A stretch of 64,000 nucleotides of DNA from Thermohalobaculum xanthum (lineage in GTDB: Bacteria > Pseudomonadota > Alphaproteobacteria > Rhodobacterales > Rhodobacteraceae): NCBI RefSeq assembly GCF_016623495.1, contig NZ_JAEHHL010000012.1, forward strand, positions 1 through 64,000. The letters are read 5' to 3'. A program made the position numbers and the translations under genes. The notes beneath the pieces are model-generated. The model worked only from the letters and a program-made list of their open reading frames with translations. It was not told the DNA's origin and did no database searches. Below are positions 50,964 through 59,836 of this stretch, one piece after another (within the stretch, counting starts at the first letter, position 1; the number at the start of each line of letters is the position of its first letter).

Positions 50964-52787
50964 CTACTCTACCGTAACCGATTTGGCGAGATTTCTCGGC
51001 TGATCCACGTCAGTCCCCTTGGCTAGGGCGGCGTGGTAGGCCAGAAGCTGCGCGGGCACCGCGTATAGCACCGGCGCCAGCCAGGGGGCGCAGTCGGGCA
51101 TGCGGATTGTGCGCCACACCCCGTCGCCCGCGGCCTCGATGCCGGCAGCGTCGCTGACCAGCACGACGCGCCCGCCGCGGGCCATCACCTCCTGCATGTT
51201 GGAGACGGTCTTCTCGAACAGCGCGTCGCGCGGCGCCATGACGATCACCGGCACGCTTTCGTCCACCAACGCGATCGGCCCGTGCTTGAGCTCGCCCGAG
51301 GCGTAGCCCTCTGCATGGATATAGCTGATCTCCTTGAGCTTGAGCGCTCCCTCAAGGGCGATCGGGAACATCGGGCCTCGGCCAAGATAGAGCACGTCCT
51401 GCGCCGCCGCGATGTCCTGCGCAATACCGGCGACGCGCGCCTCGTCCTCGAGCGCGAGCGTCAGCAGGCGTGGCAGCTCGATGTATTCGGCGACCATGCG
51501 CGCCTCGGCCGCCTTGTCGAGCCGTCCGCGCATCCGCGCCGCGAGGATCGCGGCGGCGGCCAGCGTCGCGAGCTGGCAGGTGAAGGCCTTGGTCGAGGCG
51601 ACGCCGATCTCGGGCCCCGCTAGGATCGGCAGCACGATCCCGGCTTCGCGCGCGATCGAGCTCTCGACCACGTTGACCACCGCGGCGGTGGCCTGCACAC
51701 GCCCCGTCACATGCCTGAGCGCGGCCAGCGTATCGGCGGTCTCGCCCGACTGGCTGATGAAGACCGCGGCTTCGTCGCCCAACAGCGGGTGGTCGCGGTA
51801 GCGGAACTCCGAGGCGATATCGAGCTCGACGGGAATGCCCGCGAGCCCCTCGAACCAGTACTTTGCGATATGCCCGGCATAGGAGGCCGTGCCGCAGGCG
51901 ATCAGCATCAGGCGCGAGATGCGGTCCCAGGGCAGCGCGTCCGCGGGCGAGGCGATGCGCGAGCGGTCGGCCGACACGTTGCGCGCGACCACCAGCCCGA
52001 CGGCGCCGGGCTGCTCGTGGATCTCCTTGGCCATGAAATGCTTGTGGCCCGCCTTCTCGACCATCGACTGCTCGACGGCGACGAAGCGGCGGGCGCGTTT
52101 GACGGGCTTTCCCTCGGCATCGAAGATCTGCGCGCCCGAGCGGTGGAGGATCGCCCGGTCGCCTTCCTCGAGATAGGTGATCTCGGAGGTCATCGGCGAG
52201 AGCGCGATGGCGTCCGAGCCCACGAACATCTCGTCCTCGCCCCAGCCGATCGCCAGTGGCGAGCCATGGCGCGCGGCGATGAGGAGGTCGGGTTGGTCCT
52301 TGAACAGGAAGGCCAGCGCGAAGGCCCCGCTGACCCGGTCGAGGGTGCGGCTCACCGCCTCGAAGGGCTCGGCGCCCCCGGCCATCAGATGCGCCACCAT
52401 CTGGGCCACGACCTCCGTGTCGGTCTCGGTCTCGAACTGGCAGCCGGCCTCGGTCAGCTCCTCCCTCAGCTCGCGGAAGTTCTCGATGATGCCGTTATGG
52501 ACGACGTGGACCGGGCCCGCGGCATGGGGATGGGCATTGACCACCGTTGGCGCGCCATGGGTGGCCCAGCGGGTATGTCCGATCCCCGTGCTGCCGGGCG
52601 CGGGGTCGGCCGCGACCAGCTGGCGCAGCGCCGAGAGCTTGCCGACCGCGCGGCGGCGGATCGGCTTGCCGTTGAGCAGCGTGGTCAGCCCGGCGCTGTC
52701 GTAGCCGCGGTATTCCAGACGCTTGAGTGCGTCGAGGATGCGGGGCGCCGCTTCTAGCTGCCCCAGGATGCCGATGATGCCGCACAT
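50964..52787 (-). CDS. glmS: Glutamine-fructose-6-phosphate aminotransferase (isomerizing)
   Basis: A 607-residue enzyme making glucosamine-6-phosphate, the first step to UDP-GlcNAc. The N-terminal nucleophile Cys2 (MCGIIG), GHTRWATHG and DTEVVAQMV belong to the glutaminase domain; two SIS domains follow with GTASYAGHIAKYW and SQSGETADTLAAL; the C-terminus ends PRNLAKSVTVE as expected. It lies 14 bases after glmU's stop, an operon for cell-wall and LPS precursor supply. No glmS ribozyme is expected in this group. Confidence 0.96.
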   Translation of the reverse strand: MCGIIGILGQLEAAPRILDALKRLEYRGYDSAGLTTLLNGKPIRRRAVGKLSALRQLVAADPAPGSTGIGHTRWATHGAPTVVNAHPHAAGPVHVVHNGIIENFRELREELTEAGCQFETETDTEVVAQMVAHLMAGGAEPFEAVSRTLDRVSGAFALAFLFKDQPDLLIAARHGSPLAIGWGEDEMFVGSDAIALSPMTSEITYLEEGDRAILHRSGAQIFDAEGKPVKRARRFVAVEQSMVEKAGHKHFMAKEIHEQPGAVGLVVARNVSADRSRIASPADALPWDRISRLMLIACGTASYAGHIAKYWFEGLAGIPVELDIASEFRYRDHPLLGDEAAVFISQSGETADTLAALRHVTGRVQATAAVVNVVESSIAREAGIVLPILAGPEIGVASTKAFTCQLATLAAAAILAARMRGRLDKAAEARMVAEYIELPRLLTLALEDEARVAGIAQDIAAAQDVLYLGRGPMFPIALEGALKLKEISYIHAEGYASGELKHGPIALVDESVPVIVMAPRDALFEKTVSNMQEVMARGGRVVLVSDAAGIEAAGDGVWRTIRMPDCAPWLAPVLYAVPAQLLAYHAALAKGTDVDQPRNLAKSVTVE

Positions 52788-52801
52788 GCTTGACCGTCCC
52801 C

Positions 52802-54211
52802 TTACGCCTTACCGTCGCCGGCATTTTTCCTGTTGCGCGCGTCCTTGCGGGCCTTCAGCGTCTGGCGCAGCCGGCGGCCGCTGCCCTCGCGATTTTCCTG
52901 CGGCACGCGGGCGATGGCCAGCGCCTCGTCCGGCACGTCGCGCGTGATCACGGTGCCGGTCGCGACGTAGGCATTGGCGCCGACGCTGACCGGCGCGATC
53001 AGCGCCGTGTTCACGCCGATGAAGGCGCCCTCGCCGATCTCGGTCCGGTGCTTGTCGAAGCCGTCGTAATTGCAGGTGATGGTGCCCGCGCCCAGGTTCG
53101 CGCCGGCGCCGACCAAGGCGTCGCCCACATAGGTGAGATGGTTCGCCTTTGCCCCCGCCCCGAGGCTTGCATTCTTGATCTCGACGAAGTTGCCGACATG
53201 GGCGCCGGCTCCGATGCGCGCGCCGGGCCTGAGCCGCGCGAAGGGGCCGACGATCGCACCCTCGCCCACCACGGCGCCCTCGAGATGGCAGAAGGCGCGG
53301 ATCTCGGCCCCGTCGGCGACGCTGACGCCGGGCGCGAAGACCACGTTGGGGCCGATCGTGACATCGCGGCCCAGCACGGTGTCCCAGGCCAGGAACACGG
53401 TTTCGGGGGCGGTCATGGTGACGCCACCCAGCATCGCTTCGCGCCGCGCCCGGGCCTGCCACAGCGCCTCGGCCCGGGCCAGCTCGGCGCGGTCGTTGAT
53501 GCCCATGGTCTCGGCCTCGTCGCACAGCACGGCGCAGCAGGCGCGGCCCTCGCCGCGCGCGAGGCCGATCACGTCGGTGAGGTAGAACTCGCCCTGCGCG
53601 TTGTCGCATCCGACCCGGTCGAGCAGGCGCAGCAGCGTCGCCGCGTCGGCCGCCAGCACCCCCGAGTTGCACAGCCGGATCGCGAGCTCGGCCTCGGTCG
53701 CGTCCTTTGCCTCGACGATCCGGTCGAGCATGCCGTCGGCGTCCATCACCAGCCGGCCGTAGCGGCCGGGCTCCTCGGCCTCGAAGCCGAGGACCGCGAT
53801 GTCGGCATCGGCGCGCGCGGCGACGAGGCGCGCGAGCGTGGCGGCCGAGATGAAGGGCGTGTCGCCGTAAAGGATCAGCGCGTCGCCGGCGAAACCCTCG
53901 AGCGCCGCGCGCGCGGCCAGGACGGCATGCGCGGTTCCCTTCTGCTCGGACTGCAGGAAGATGCGGGCCTCGGGCAGCACGGCGCCGGCGGCGGCGCCCA
54001 CGGCCTCGGCGCCATGCCCGACCACGACCGCAACGCGGCGGGGCCCGAGCGTCGCGGCGGCGGCAAGCGCGTGGCCCAGCATCGGCCGTCCGGCGATCGG
54101 GTGAAGCACCTTCGGCAGCGCCGAGCGCATCCGCGTGCCCTTGCCCGCGGCAAGCACGATGACGGCGACGGGCCGCGGGTCGGAACGGGGGGCGGGACTG
54201 GACGCTGACAT
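52802..54211 (-). CDS. glmU: Bifunctional GlcNAc-1-P uridyltransferase/GlcN-1-P acetyltransferase
   Basis: A 469-residue bifunctional enzyme giving UDP-GlcNAc. The N-terminal uridyltransferase has VLAAGKGTRMRSALPKVLH and GDTPFI; the C-terminal acetyltransferase is a left-handed beta-helix with hexapeptide repeats (RPGARIGAGAHVGNFVEIKN region) and NYDGFDKHRTEIG, where the catalytic His is expected. ATG 54211 gives the standard length; the open frame beyond it is antisense-like. First gene of the glmU-glmS pair, divergent from gph. Confidence 0.95.
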   Translation of the reverse strand: MSASSPAPRSDPRPVAVIVLAAGKGTRMRSALPKVLHPIAGRPMLGHALAAAATLGPRRVAVVVGHGAEAVGAAAGAVLPEARIFLQSEQKGTAHAVLAARAALEGFAGDALILYGDTPFISAATLARLVAARADADIAVLGFEAEEPGRYGRLVMDADGMLDRIVEAKDATEAELAIRLCNSGVLAADAATLLRLLDRVGCDNAQGEFYLTDVIGLARGEGRACCAVLCDEAETMGINDRAELARAEALWQARARREAMLGGVTMTAPETVFLAWDTVLGRDVTIGPNVVFAPGVSVADGAEIRAFCHLEGAVVGEGAIVGPFARLRPGARIGAGAHVGNFVEIKNASLGAGAKANHLTYVGDALVGAGANLGAGTITCNYDGFDKHRTEIGEGAFIGVNTALIAPVSVGANAYVATGTVITRDVPDEALAIARVPQENREGSGRRLRQTLKARKDARNRKNAGDGKA

Positions 54212-54327
54212 GCCGGTTCTATATCCCGACCACAGGTGGCCCGCAAAGTGGGGGCGGATCAGAAACTGTTTCGGATCGTTGCTGCCGGCGACGGCGTGGC
54301 ACCCGGGACGCGATGCAGGATGGGCCG

Positions 54328-55020
54328 ATGCGAGGCGCGATCTTCGACCTGGACGGAACCCTGGCCGACACGGCCGAGGATCTTCTGAACGCGGCCAACG
54401 TGGCACTGGCCCCGCGCGGCCTGCCGCTTCTGACGTTGGCCCAGGACCGCGTGTTCGCGGGCCGGGGCGCGCGCTCGATGATCCGCCGCTCGCTGGCACG
54501 CGACGGGCGCGACCCCGACGCGCCCGAGGCGGTCGCCCTCACGGACGCGATCTACCCAGACCTGCTCGACGCCTATTCCGCCGCGCTGGCCGAGCATACC
54601 CGCCTCTATGACGGCGCCGAGGCCTGTCTCGACCGGCTCGAGCACGCGGGCTGGCGCCTTGGCGTGTGCACCAACAAGCCCGAGCGCCTGGCAGTGGTGC
54701 TGCTGGGGCGGCTGGGAGTGCTTGAGCGGTTCAAGGCGGTGCTGGGCGCCGACAGCCTGGCCGTGCGCAAGCCCGACCCGGAGCATTTCCGCGAGACCGC
54801 ACGGCGCATCGGCGCGCTGCCCAAGCGTTCGGTGATGCTGGGCGACACCTCGACCGATCGCGACACCGCCCGCGCCGCCGGCGTACCCTGCGTGCTGGTG
54901 AGCTTCGGCTTCGCGGCCGAGCCGCTGCACGAGCTGGCGCCCGAGGCGGTGGTTGGGCATTTCGACGAGATCGCCGACCTGCTGGAGCGCCTGCAGCCCG
55001 CGCGAGCCGAATCCGCTTGA
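54328..55020 (+). CDS. gph: Phosphoglycolate phosphatase (HAD family)
   Basis: A 230-residue HAD hydrolase that removes phosphate from phosphoglycolate. It begins MRGAIFDLDGTLADTAEDLL (nucleophile Asp in DLDGT), continues with VCTNKPERL (motif II Thr), and has LGDTSTDRDTARAAG (motif IV acid pair). ATG 54328 matches the usual N-terminus; 54313 would add five residues. Divergent from glmU, ends 36 bases before tRNA-Val. Confidence 0.88.
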   Translation: MRGAIFDLDGTLADTAEDLLNAANVALAPRGLPLLTLAQDRVFAGRGARSMIRRSLARDGRDPDAPEAVALTDAIYPDLLDAYSAALAEHTRLYDGAEACLDRLEHAGWRLGVCTNKPERLAVVLLGRLGVLERFKAVLGADSLAVRKPDPEHFRETARRIGALPKRSVMLGDTSTDRDTARAAGVPCVLVSFGFAAEPLHELAPEAVVGHFDEIADLLERLQPARAESA

Positions 55021-55056
55021 CGAAGGCGACCCTGCACGCCTATGTGTCCGCCCCAC

Positions 55057-55132
55057 GGGCGGTTAGCTCAGTTGGTAGAGCACAGTGTTCACATCGCTGG
55101 GGTCACTGGTTCGAGCCCAGTACCGCCCACCA
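55057..55132 (+). tRNA. tRNA-Val (anticodon CAC)
   Basis: A complete 76-base cloverleaf. Acceptor GGGCGGT (55057-55063) pairs with ACCGCCC (55122-55128); D stem GCTC/GAGC; anticodon stem CAGTG/CGCTG around a loop with CAC at 55090-55092; T stem ACTGG/CCAGT around TTCGAGC; discriminator A and encoded CCA. CAC reads the valine codon GUG. Confidence 0.93.
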
Positions 55133-55198
55133 CTTTCCCCTCGCGCCAGCTCCCGCGTGAACCCGGTCGGGCCGCATCGCGGCGATCCCGTGACCCAG

Positions 55199-55229
55199 CC
55201 GGCCGCGCGGGTGTTGACGCCGCGGCCGG
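55199..55229 (-). terminator. GC hairpin after the FemAB-like gene
   Basis: CCGGCCGCG (55199-55207) pairs with CGCGGCCGG (55221-55229) around a 13-base loop right after the leftward stop codon. No T-run follows, so intrinsic termination is uncertain. Confidence 0.35.
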
Positions 55230-56402
55230 CTAGCGTCGCAGCGCCTTGATCCGGCGCGAGAGTTTCCGCCCCAGTTCCGCCCCCAGAACGGAACGGGCCA
55301 GGCGGTCCGCCGCGCCGGTCGCCGCGCGCTTGGCACGCATGGCCTGCCCCCTGAGCGAGGGGGAGAAGAGGTACATCGAGACAAGCCCGATACGCTCGTT
55401 CGAAAACTGGCGCTTGTAGTCGGCGTCCATGGCGCCGTAATCGACCCTCTCCGAGACGAATGACGCGCACGCCTCCTCGATCATGTTGGCGAGCAGCGCG
55501 GTCCCCGGCCTGCAGTTCGCGTAATCGGTGTCGAAACCGGTGTCGCGCAGGTGCAGCGTGCCGCGGTATCTCAGCATATGCGAGAATGCGACGGGGCGCG
55601 CCCCGTCATAGAGGACGTGGACATGCAGCCAGCCCCGGCGCAGGGCCCATTCGACGAAGTCGCGGGTCTGCGGGTCGTCGTGGAACCCCACGCCGATCTC
55701 GCGCTGATAGGTTCCGGCGGCGATGGCCTCGCAATCGGCCATGACGCGGTCCAGACCGTCGACGCTGTCGTAGCGCACGTAGATGGGCTCGGCCAGATGT
55801 CGGCTGGTGAGGTTTCGCGCGCGGTTGATGGCCTTGCGCGTGTTGGCCGAGCGCGACCGGAAGAATTCCTCGTAGGTGCCAGGCAGGTCGATCGTGTAGC
55901 TGGGCGCCGTCCGCGGGCACGGATCACGCGAGAGACCCGGAGCCGCGCGCGCGGCGGCAGCGAGGGCCGACGCCTCGTTGAGCTCGTGCAGGTAGACGAG
56001 GTCGGCATCGCCCTGTGACAGTGCCGCGAGGAGAGCGGCGACCGCGGCCTCGGCGCTCGCCTGCGAGGTCAGGCCGATCAGCCCGCCATTGGCGACACGC
56101 AGAACCCGCGCCCGGCTCGACATCGCCCGCCGGCCGCCGACGCGCCAGGGCACCCTCTCCTCGACGATCCGTGCCGGCAACAGCCCGCGAGCATCGCCCT
56201 CGCGCAGCATCAGGACATGCGGGCGGACGAAACCGGGCTGGCGGGCCAGGCGCTCGATGAAATAGCCGTGATCGCTCCAGGGGTGCGGCGTGGGCCCCGA
56301 CGACGAGGACGAGATCGCCTCCCACTCCTCCCGTGCCTGCTCCACCTCACCGGTAGTCCGCAGGACATTGACTTCGACGCTTCCGACATACTCGCTGGAC
56401 AT
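55230..56402 (-). CDS. FemAB/BioF2-like GNAT-fold protein
   Basis: A 390-residue protein of the FemAB-like double GNAT group (acetyltransferase domain seen in CelD/BcsL-type proteins). Typical features: FFRSRSANTRKAINRARN (the FxSxxRxxxRR-like segment), EIGVGFHDDPQTRDFVEWAL, VAFSHMLRYRGTLHLRDTGFD and DYGAMDADYKRQFSNE. Members act in exopolysaccharide or peptidoglycan-linked acyl or aminoacyl transfer; substrate unknown. ATG 56402 (MSSEYVGSVEV) is chosen; GTG 56426 is possible. It follows the TRAP operon on the same strand. Confidence 0.8.
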   Translation of the reverse strand: MSSEYVGSVEVNVLRTTGEVEQAREEWEAISSSSSGPTPHPWSDHGYFIERLARQPGFVRPHVLMLREGDARGLLPARIVEERVPWRVGGRRAMSSRARVLRVANGGLIGLTSQASAEAAVAALLAALSQGDADLVYLHELNEASALAAAARAAPGLSRDPCPRTAPSYTIDLPGTYEEFFRSRSANTRKAINRARNLTSRHLAEPIYVRYDSVDGLDRVMADCEAIAAGTYQREIGVGFHDDPQTRDFVEWALRRGWLHVHVLYDGARPVAFSHMLRYRGTLHLRDTGFDTDYANCRPGTALLANMIEEACASFVSERVDYGAMDADYKRQFSNERIGLVSMYLFSPSLRGQAMRAKRAATGAADRLARSVLGAELGRKLSRRIKALRR

Positions 56403-56573
56403 CGACTCTTGCCGATTGGTTACTGACACGGCGCCCGGAAACCGATTCCGGACAGGGTAACACGTGCGCGCCACGATACGCGCTGCTGTCTTGGTGCAGA
56501 ACGCGCCCCTGCGGCACTCTTGCGCATCGCGGGGCCGCGCGCCCGCGATACGCCGGCACACCTGCGACGGCGC

Positions 56574-58118
56574 TCAGTAGAGCAGCGCCTGGAGCCAGGT
56601 CGCGATACCGGGGAAGACCCAGATGATCGCGACGCCCGCTGCCTGCAGGCCGATGAAGGGCACGACGCCCGCATAGATCTGGCCGGTCGAGATCTCCTTG
56701 GGCGCCGCGCCGCGCAGGTAGAACAGCGAGAAGCCGAAGGGCGGCGTCAGGAACGAGGTCTGGAGGTTGATCGCGAACAGCACCGCAAGCCAGATCGGGT
56801 CGTGCCCCATGGTGATCAACACCGGCGCGATCAGCGGCAGGACGATCACCGAGATCTCGACGAAGTCGAGGAAGAAGCCCAGCACGAAGACGATCGCCAT
56901 GCTGAACACCAGCGCGCCCAGCGGACCGCCCGGCATCGCGCCCAGGATCGCGGCGATGGTCTCGTCGCCCCCGAGGCCGATGAAGACCAGCGAGAAGATG
57001 CTGGCGGTGAGGATGGTGGCGAAGATCATCGCCGTCACCGTCATGGTCGAGGTCAGCGCGGCCCCCAGCATCCCGTCGCTCAGGCCGCGGCGCAGGCTCG
57101 CGCCGATGGCGCAGAACCCCGCGAGCGCGAGCGCGGCGTAGACCGCGCCGAGCGCCCAGTCGAGGCCGCCCGCGTCGAGCCGCTGGAGGCGCACCGGCAC
57201 GATCCCGGCGGCGAGCGCAAGCAGGAAGAGCGCGCCCGACGCGCCCAGGATCAGCGGCCGCGCGACGCCGAGCCTGAGCCCCGCCATCAGGATCGCGCCG
57301 ACGGCGCCGACCGAGGCCGCCTCGGTCGGCGTGGCGATGCCGCCGAGGATCGAGCCCAGCACTGCCACGATCAGCAGAAGCGGGGGCGCGAGCGTCCCCA
57401 GAACCGCGACCCGCCCGGGGCGCTCTTCGAGCGCGGCCACCGGCGGCGCGTCCTGCGGGCGCAGCCACGCCCGCCCGAGGATGTAGAGGATATAGAGCGC
57501 CACCAGCAGCAGGCCCGGCATCAGCGCGGCGGCGAAGATCTGGCCGACCGAGATCGTCTCGATGGTGAACTTGCCCTGCGCGAACTGTGCCTGCTGGTAG
57601 GCATTCGAGATCACGTCCGAGAGGATGATCAGCAGCGTCGAGGGCGGAATGATCTGCCCCAGCGTCCCCGCCGTGCACACCAGCCCCGAGGCCAGCCGCG
57701 GGTCATAGCCGCTGCGCAGCATGGTGGGCAGCGCGATCATCCCCATGGCGATGACGGTGGCGCCGACGATGCCGGTCGAGGCCGCGAGCAGCGCCCCGAC
57801 CAGCACCACCGACACGCCGAGCCCGCCGCGCAGCCGCCCGAACAGCCGGCCCATGGTCTCGAGCAGGTCCTCGGCGATGCGGCTCTTCTCGAGCACCACG
57901 CCCATGAAGACGAACAGCGGGATCGCGATCAGGACCTCGTTGGTCAGAAGCCCGAACACCCGCTGGCCGAGCGCGCCCAGCAGCGAGAAATCGAAGGCGC
58001 CGAGCGCCCAGCCCAGGACGGCAAAGCCGGTGGCGATGCCCGCGATGGTGAACGAGACCGGGTAGCCCAGCAGGATCCCGCAGATCAGCGCCGCGATCAT
58101 CAGGAGGTCGAGATGCAT
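56574..58118 (-). CDS. dctM: TRAP transporter large permease (DctM type)
   Basis: A 514-residue membrane subunit with about 12-14 helices of the DctM/SLC-like TRAP family. It carries VFMGVVLEKSRIAEDLLETM, GATVIAMGMIALPTML, TAGTLGQIIPPS (the conserved GxxIPPS) and LGFFLDFVEISVIVLPL. It moves the substrate using a Na+ or H+ gradient together with the DctQ and DctP subunits encoded upstream. The ATG starts two bases after the DctQ stop. Ends the hutU-dctPQM string. Confidence 0.93.
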   Translation of the reverse strand: MHLDLLMIAALICGILLGYPVSFTIAGIATGFAVLGWALGAFDFSLLGALGQRVFGLLTNEVLIAIPLFVFMGVVLEKSRIAEDLLETMGRLFGRLRGGLGVSVVLVGALLAASTGIVGATVIAMGMIALPTMLRSGYDPRLASGLVCTAGTLGQIIPPSTLLIILSDVISNAYQQAQFAQGKFTIETISVGQIFAAALMPGLLLVALYILYILGRAWLRPQDAPPVAALEERPGRVAVLGTLAPPLLLIVAVLGSILGGIATPTEAASVGAVGAILMAGLRLGVARPLILGASGALFLLALAAGIVPVRLQRLDAGGLDWALGAVYAALALAGFCAIGASLRRGLSDGMLGAALTSTMTVTAMIFATILTASIFSLVFIGLGGDETIAAILGAMPGGPLGALVFSMAIVFVLGFFLDFVEISVIVLPLIAPVLITMGHDPIWLAVLFAINLQTSFLTPPFGFSLFYLRGAAPKEISTGQIYAGVVPFIGLQAAGVAIIWVFPGIATWLQALLY

Positions 58119-58119
58119 C

Positions 58120-58623
58120 TCAGCCCTCCCTCCCGGCGAGGCGCGCGAGATCGCGCCCGAGGCAGGCCAGCGCCTGGATCATCACCAGCAGGCAGAAGGC
58201 CGGGATGAGCGACTTGAGCAGGAACGAGGCGGGAATGCCGCCGACCGAGATCGGCCCCTCGAGGATCGACCAGGAACTGCGGACCGAGGGCCAGGACCAG
58301 ACCAGCAGAACCACCATGGCGGGGAACAGCAGCAGCACATGACCCAGCGCGTCGACCAGGGCCTGCCGCCGGGGCGCGAGCTTCGAGTAGAAGATGTCGA
58401 CGCGCACATGCCCGTCGACCAGCAGCGTGTATCCCGCCCCCAGCATGAACAGCGCGCCATGCATGTAGAGCACCGATTCGTTGAGCGCGACGAAGCTCAC
58501 GCCGAAGACGTAGCGCAGCAGCACGATGGCGAACTGCACCAGCACCATCATGAGCGCGAGCCAGCGCACCACGGCGCCAACGGCGCGGTTGACGGCGTCG
58601 AGCCGACGGGCCAGCCGGATCAT
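58120..58623 (-). CDS. dctQ: TRAP transporter small permease (DctQ type)
   Basis: A 167-residue membrane protein with four helices: ALMMVLVQFAIVLLRYVFG, ALFMLGAGYTLLVDGHVRVDIFY, ALGHVLLLFPAMVVLLV and ASFLLKSLIPAFCLLVMIQ. The RVDIFY segment and the pattern fit TRAP DctQ. Directly upstream of dctM (one-base gap) and downstream of dctP. Confidence 0.9.
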   Translation of the reverse strand: MIRLARRLDAVNRAVGAVVRWLALMMVLVQFAIVLLRYVFGVSFVALNESVLYMHGALFMLGAGYTLLVDGHVRVDIFYSKLAPRRQALVDALGHVLLLFPAMVVLLVWSWPSVRSSWSILEGPISVGGIPASFLLKSLIPAFCLLVMIQALACLGRDLARLAGREG

Positions 58624-58684
58624 GCCTCGCCTCCGGAACGGGAAGGGTGCCGGCGCCGGTCGAGCGGCGCCGGCTTCAAGCGGG

Positions 58685-59773
58685 TCAGTACTTGTAGTCC
58701 AGCACGCGGGCGTTCATTTGCCCGTTATCGGCATAGGGCATGTAGCTGACGATCGCGGCGCGGTAGGCGAGGAAGCTCTCGGTGATCCGGCGCACCAGCT
58801 CGTCGCTGTCCTCGCGCAGCTCGGTGATGACCTCGCCGGCGGCGTTGCCAAGGGCCACGATCACCTCGTCGGGCAGCTTCTTCACCTGCACGCCCTCGCT
58901 TGCCACCAGTTGCGACAGCGCCTGGGCGTGCTTGGTCGTGTACTCGGTCCAGACAGGGTTGTAGAGGCTCTCGCAGGCCAGCGACACGGCGGCCTTCAGG
59001 TCGTCGGGCAACTCCTCATAGACCTTGGCGTTGACCGCGCATTCCTCGGCCGACGAGGGCTCGCCCACGCCGGGCCAGTAGTAATTCTTGACGATCTGGT
59101 GGTAGCCCAGCGCGCTGTCCGACCACGGGCCGATGAACTCGCCCGCGTCCAGCGCGCCCGACTGCAGGGCCTGGAACATGTCGCGCCCGCCCATCGCCTG
59201 GACCGCCATGCCCAGCTTCGCCGCCATCTCGGACGCGAGCCCCGTGGTGCGGTAGCGCAGGCCGCGCAGGTCGTCGGCCGAGTTGATCTCGCCGCGGAAC
59301 CAGCCGAACCACTGCGGCCCGGAATTGCCGCACAGGAAGGGCTTGAGGCCGAAGCGGCCATACATCTCGTCATAGAGTGCCTGGCCGCCGCCATGGGCAA
59401 GCCAGCCGACCTGCTCGTCGGCCCTCAGGCCGAAGGGCTGCGAGCCGAACAGCAGGATGCCCTTGGACTTCGAGCCCCAGTAGGCAGGGACGGCGTGATA
59501 GAGTTCGGCCGTGCCCTCGGCCACCGCGTCGAAGACGCCGTTGCCAGGGACGATCTCGCCCGCGGCGTAAAGCTTGACCTCGATCCGGCCGCCCGACAGC
59601 GCCGTGATCCGGTCGGCCAGGTTCTGGGCGGCCACGCCCGGCCCGGGCAGGTTCTTGGGCCACGCGGTGACCATCTTCCACTGCCGCTTGTCCTGCGCGA
59701 TCGCCGGCGCCGCCAGCGCCGCCGCCGCAGCACCCCCGGCCGCGGCCGTCTTCAGGAAGTCACGCCTTTTCAT
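58685..59773 (-). CDS. dctP: TRAP transporter substrate-binding protein (DctP type)
   Basis: A 362-residue periplasmic receptor with a Tat signal (MKRRDFLKTAAAGG...PAIA-QD). LYAAGEIVPGNGVFDAVAEGTAE and GLRYRTTGLASEMAAKLG (substrate arginine region) are typical, and the sequence resembles TakP-like receptors that bind keto acids or related carboxylates. ATG 59773 has GAGGGAC upstream. It lies 64 bases after hutU and 62 before dctQ, making hutU-dctP-dctQ-dctM one likely unit, so urocanate or a related acid is a candidate ligand. Confidence 0.92.
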   Translation of the reverse strand: MKRRDFLKTAAAGGAAAAALAAPAIAQDKRQWKMVTAWPKNLPGPGVAAQNLADRITALSGGRIEVKLYAAGEIVPGNGVFDAVAEGTAELYHAVPAYWGSKSKGILLFGSQPFGLRADEQVGWLAHGGGQALYDEMYGRFGLKPFLCGNSGPQWFGWFRGEINSADDLRGLRYRTTGLASEMAAKLGMAVQAMGGRDMFQALQSGALDAGEFIGPWSDSALGYHQIVKNYYWPGVGEPSSAEECAVNAKVYEELPDDLKAAVSLACESLYNPVWTEYTTKHAQALSQLVASEGVQVKKLPDEVIVALGNAAGEVITELREDSDELVRRITESFLAYRAAIVSYMPYADNGQMNARVLDYKY

Positions 59774-59836
59774 CGTCAGTCCCTCCATGCCAGTCGTGAT
59801 GATCCGCCCCGCGATCCGTCGCCGGAGCTTCGGGCC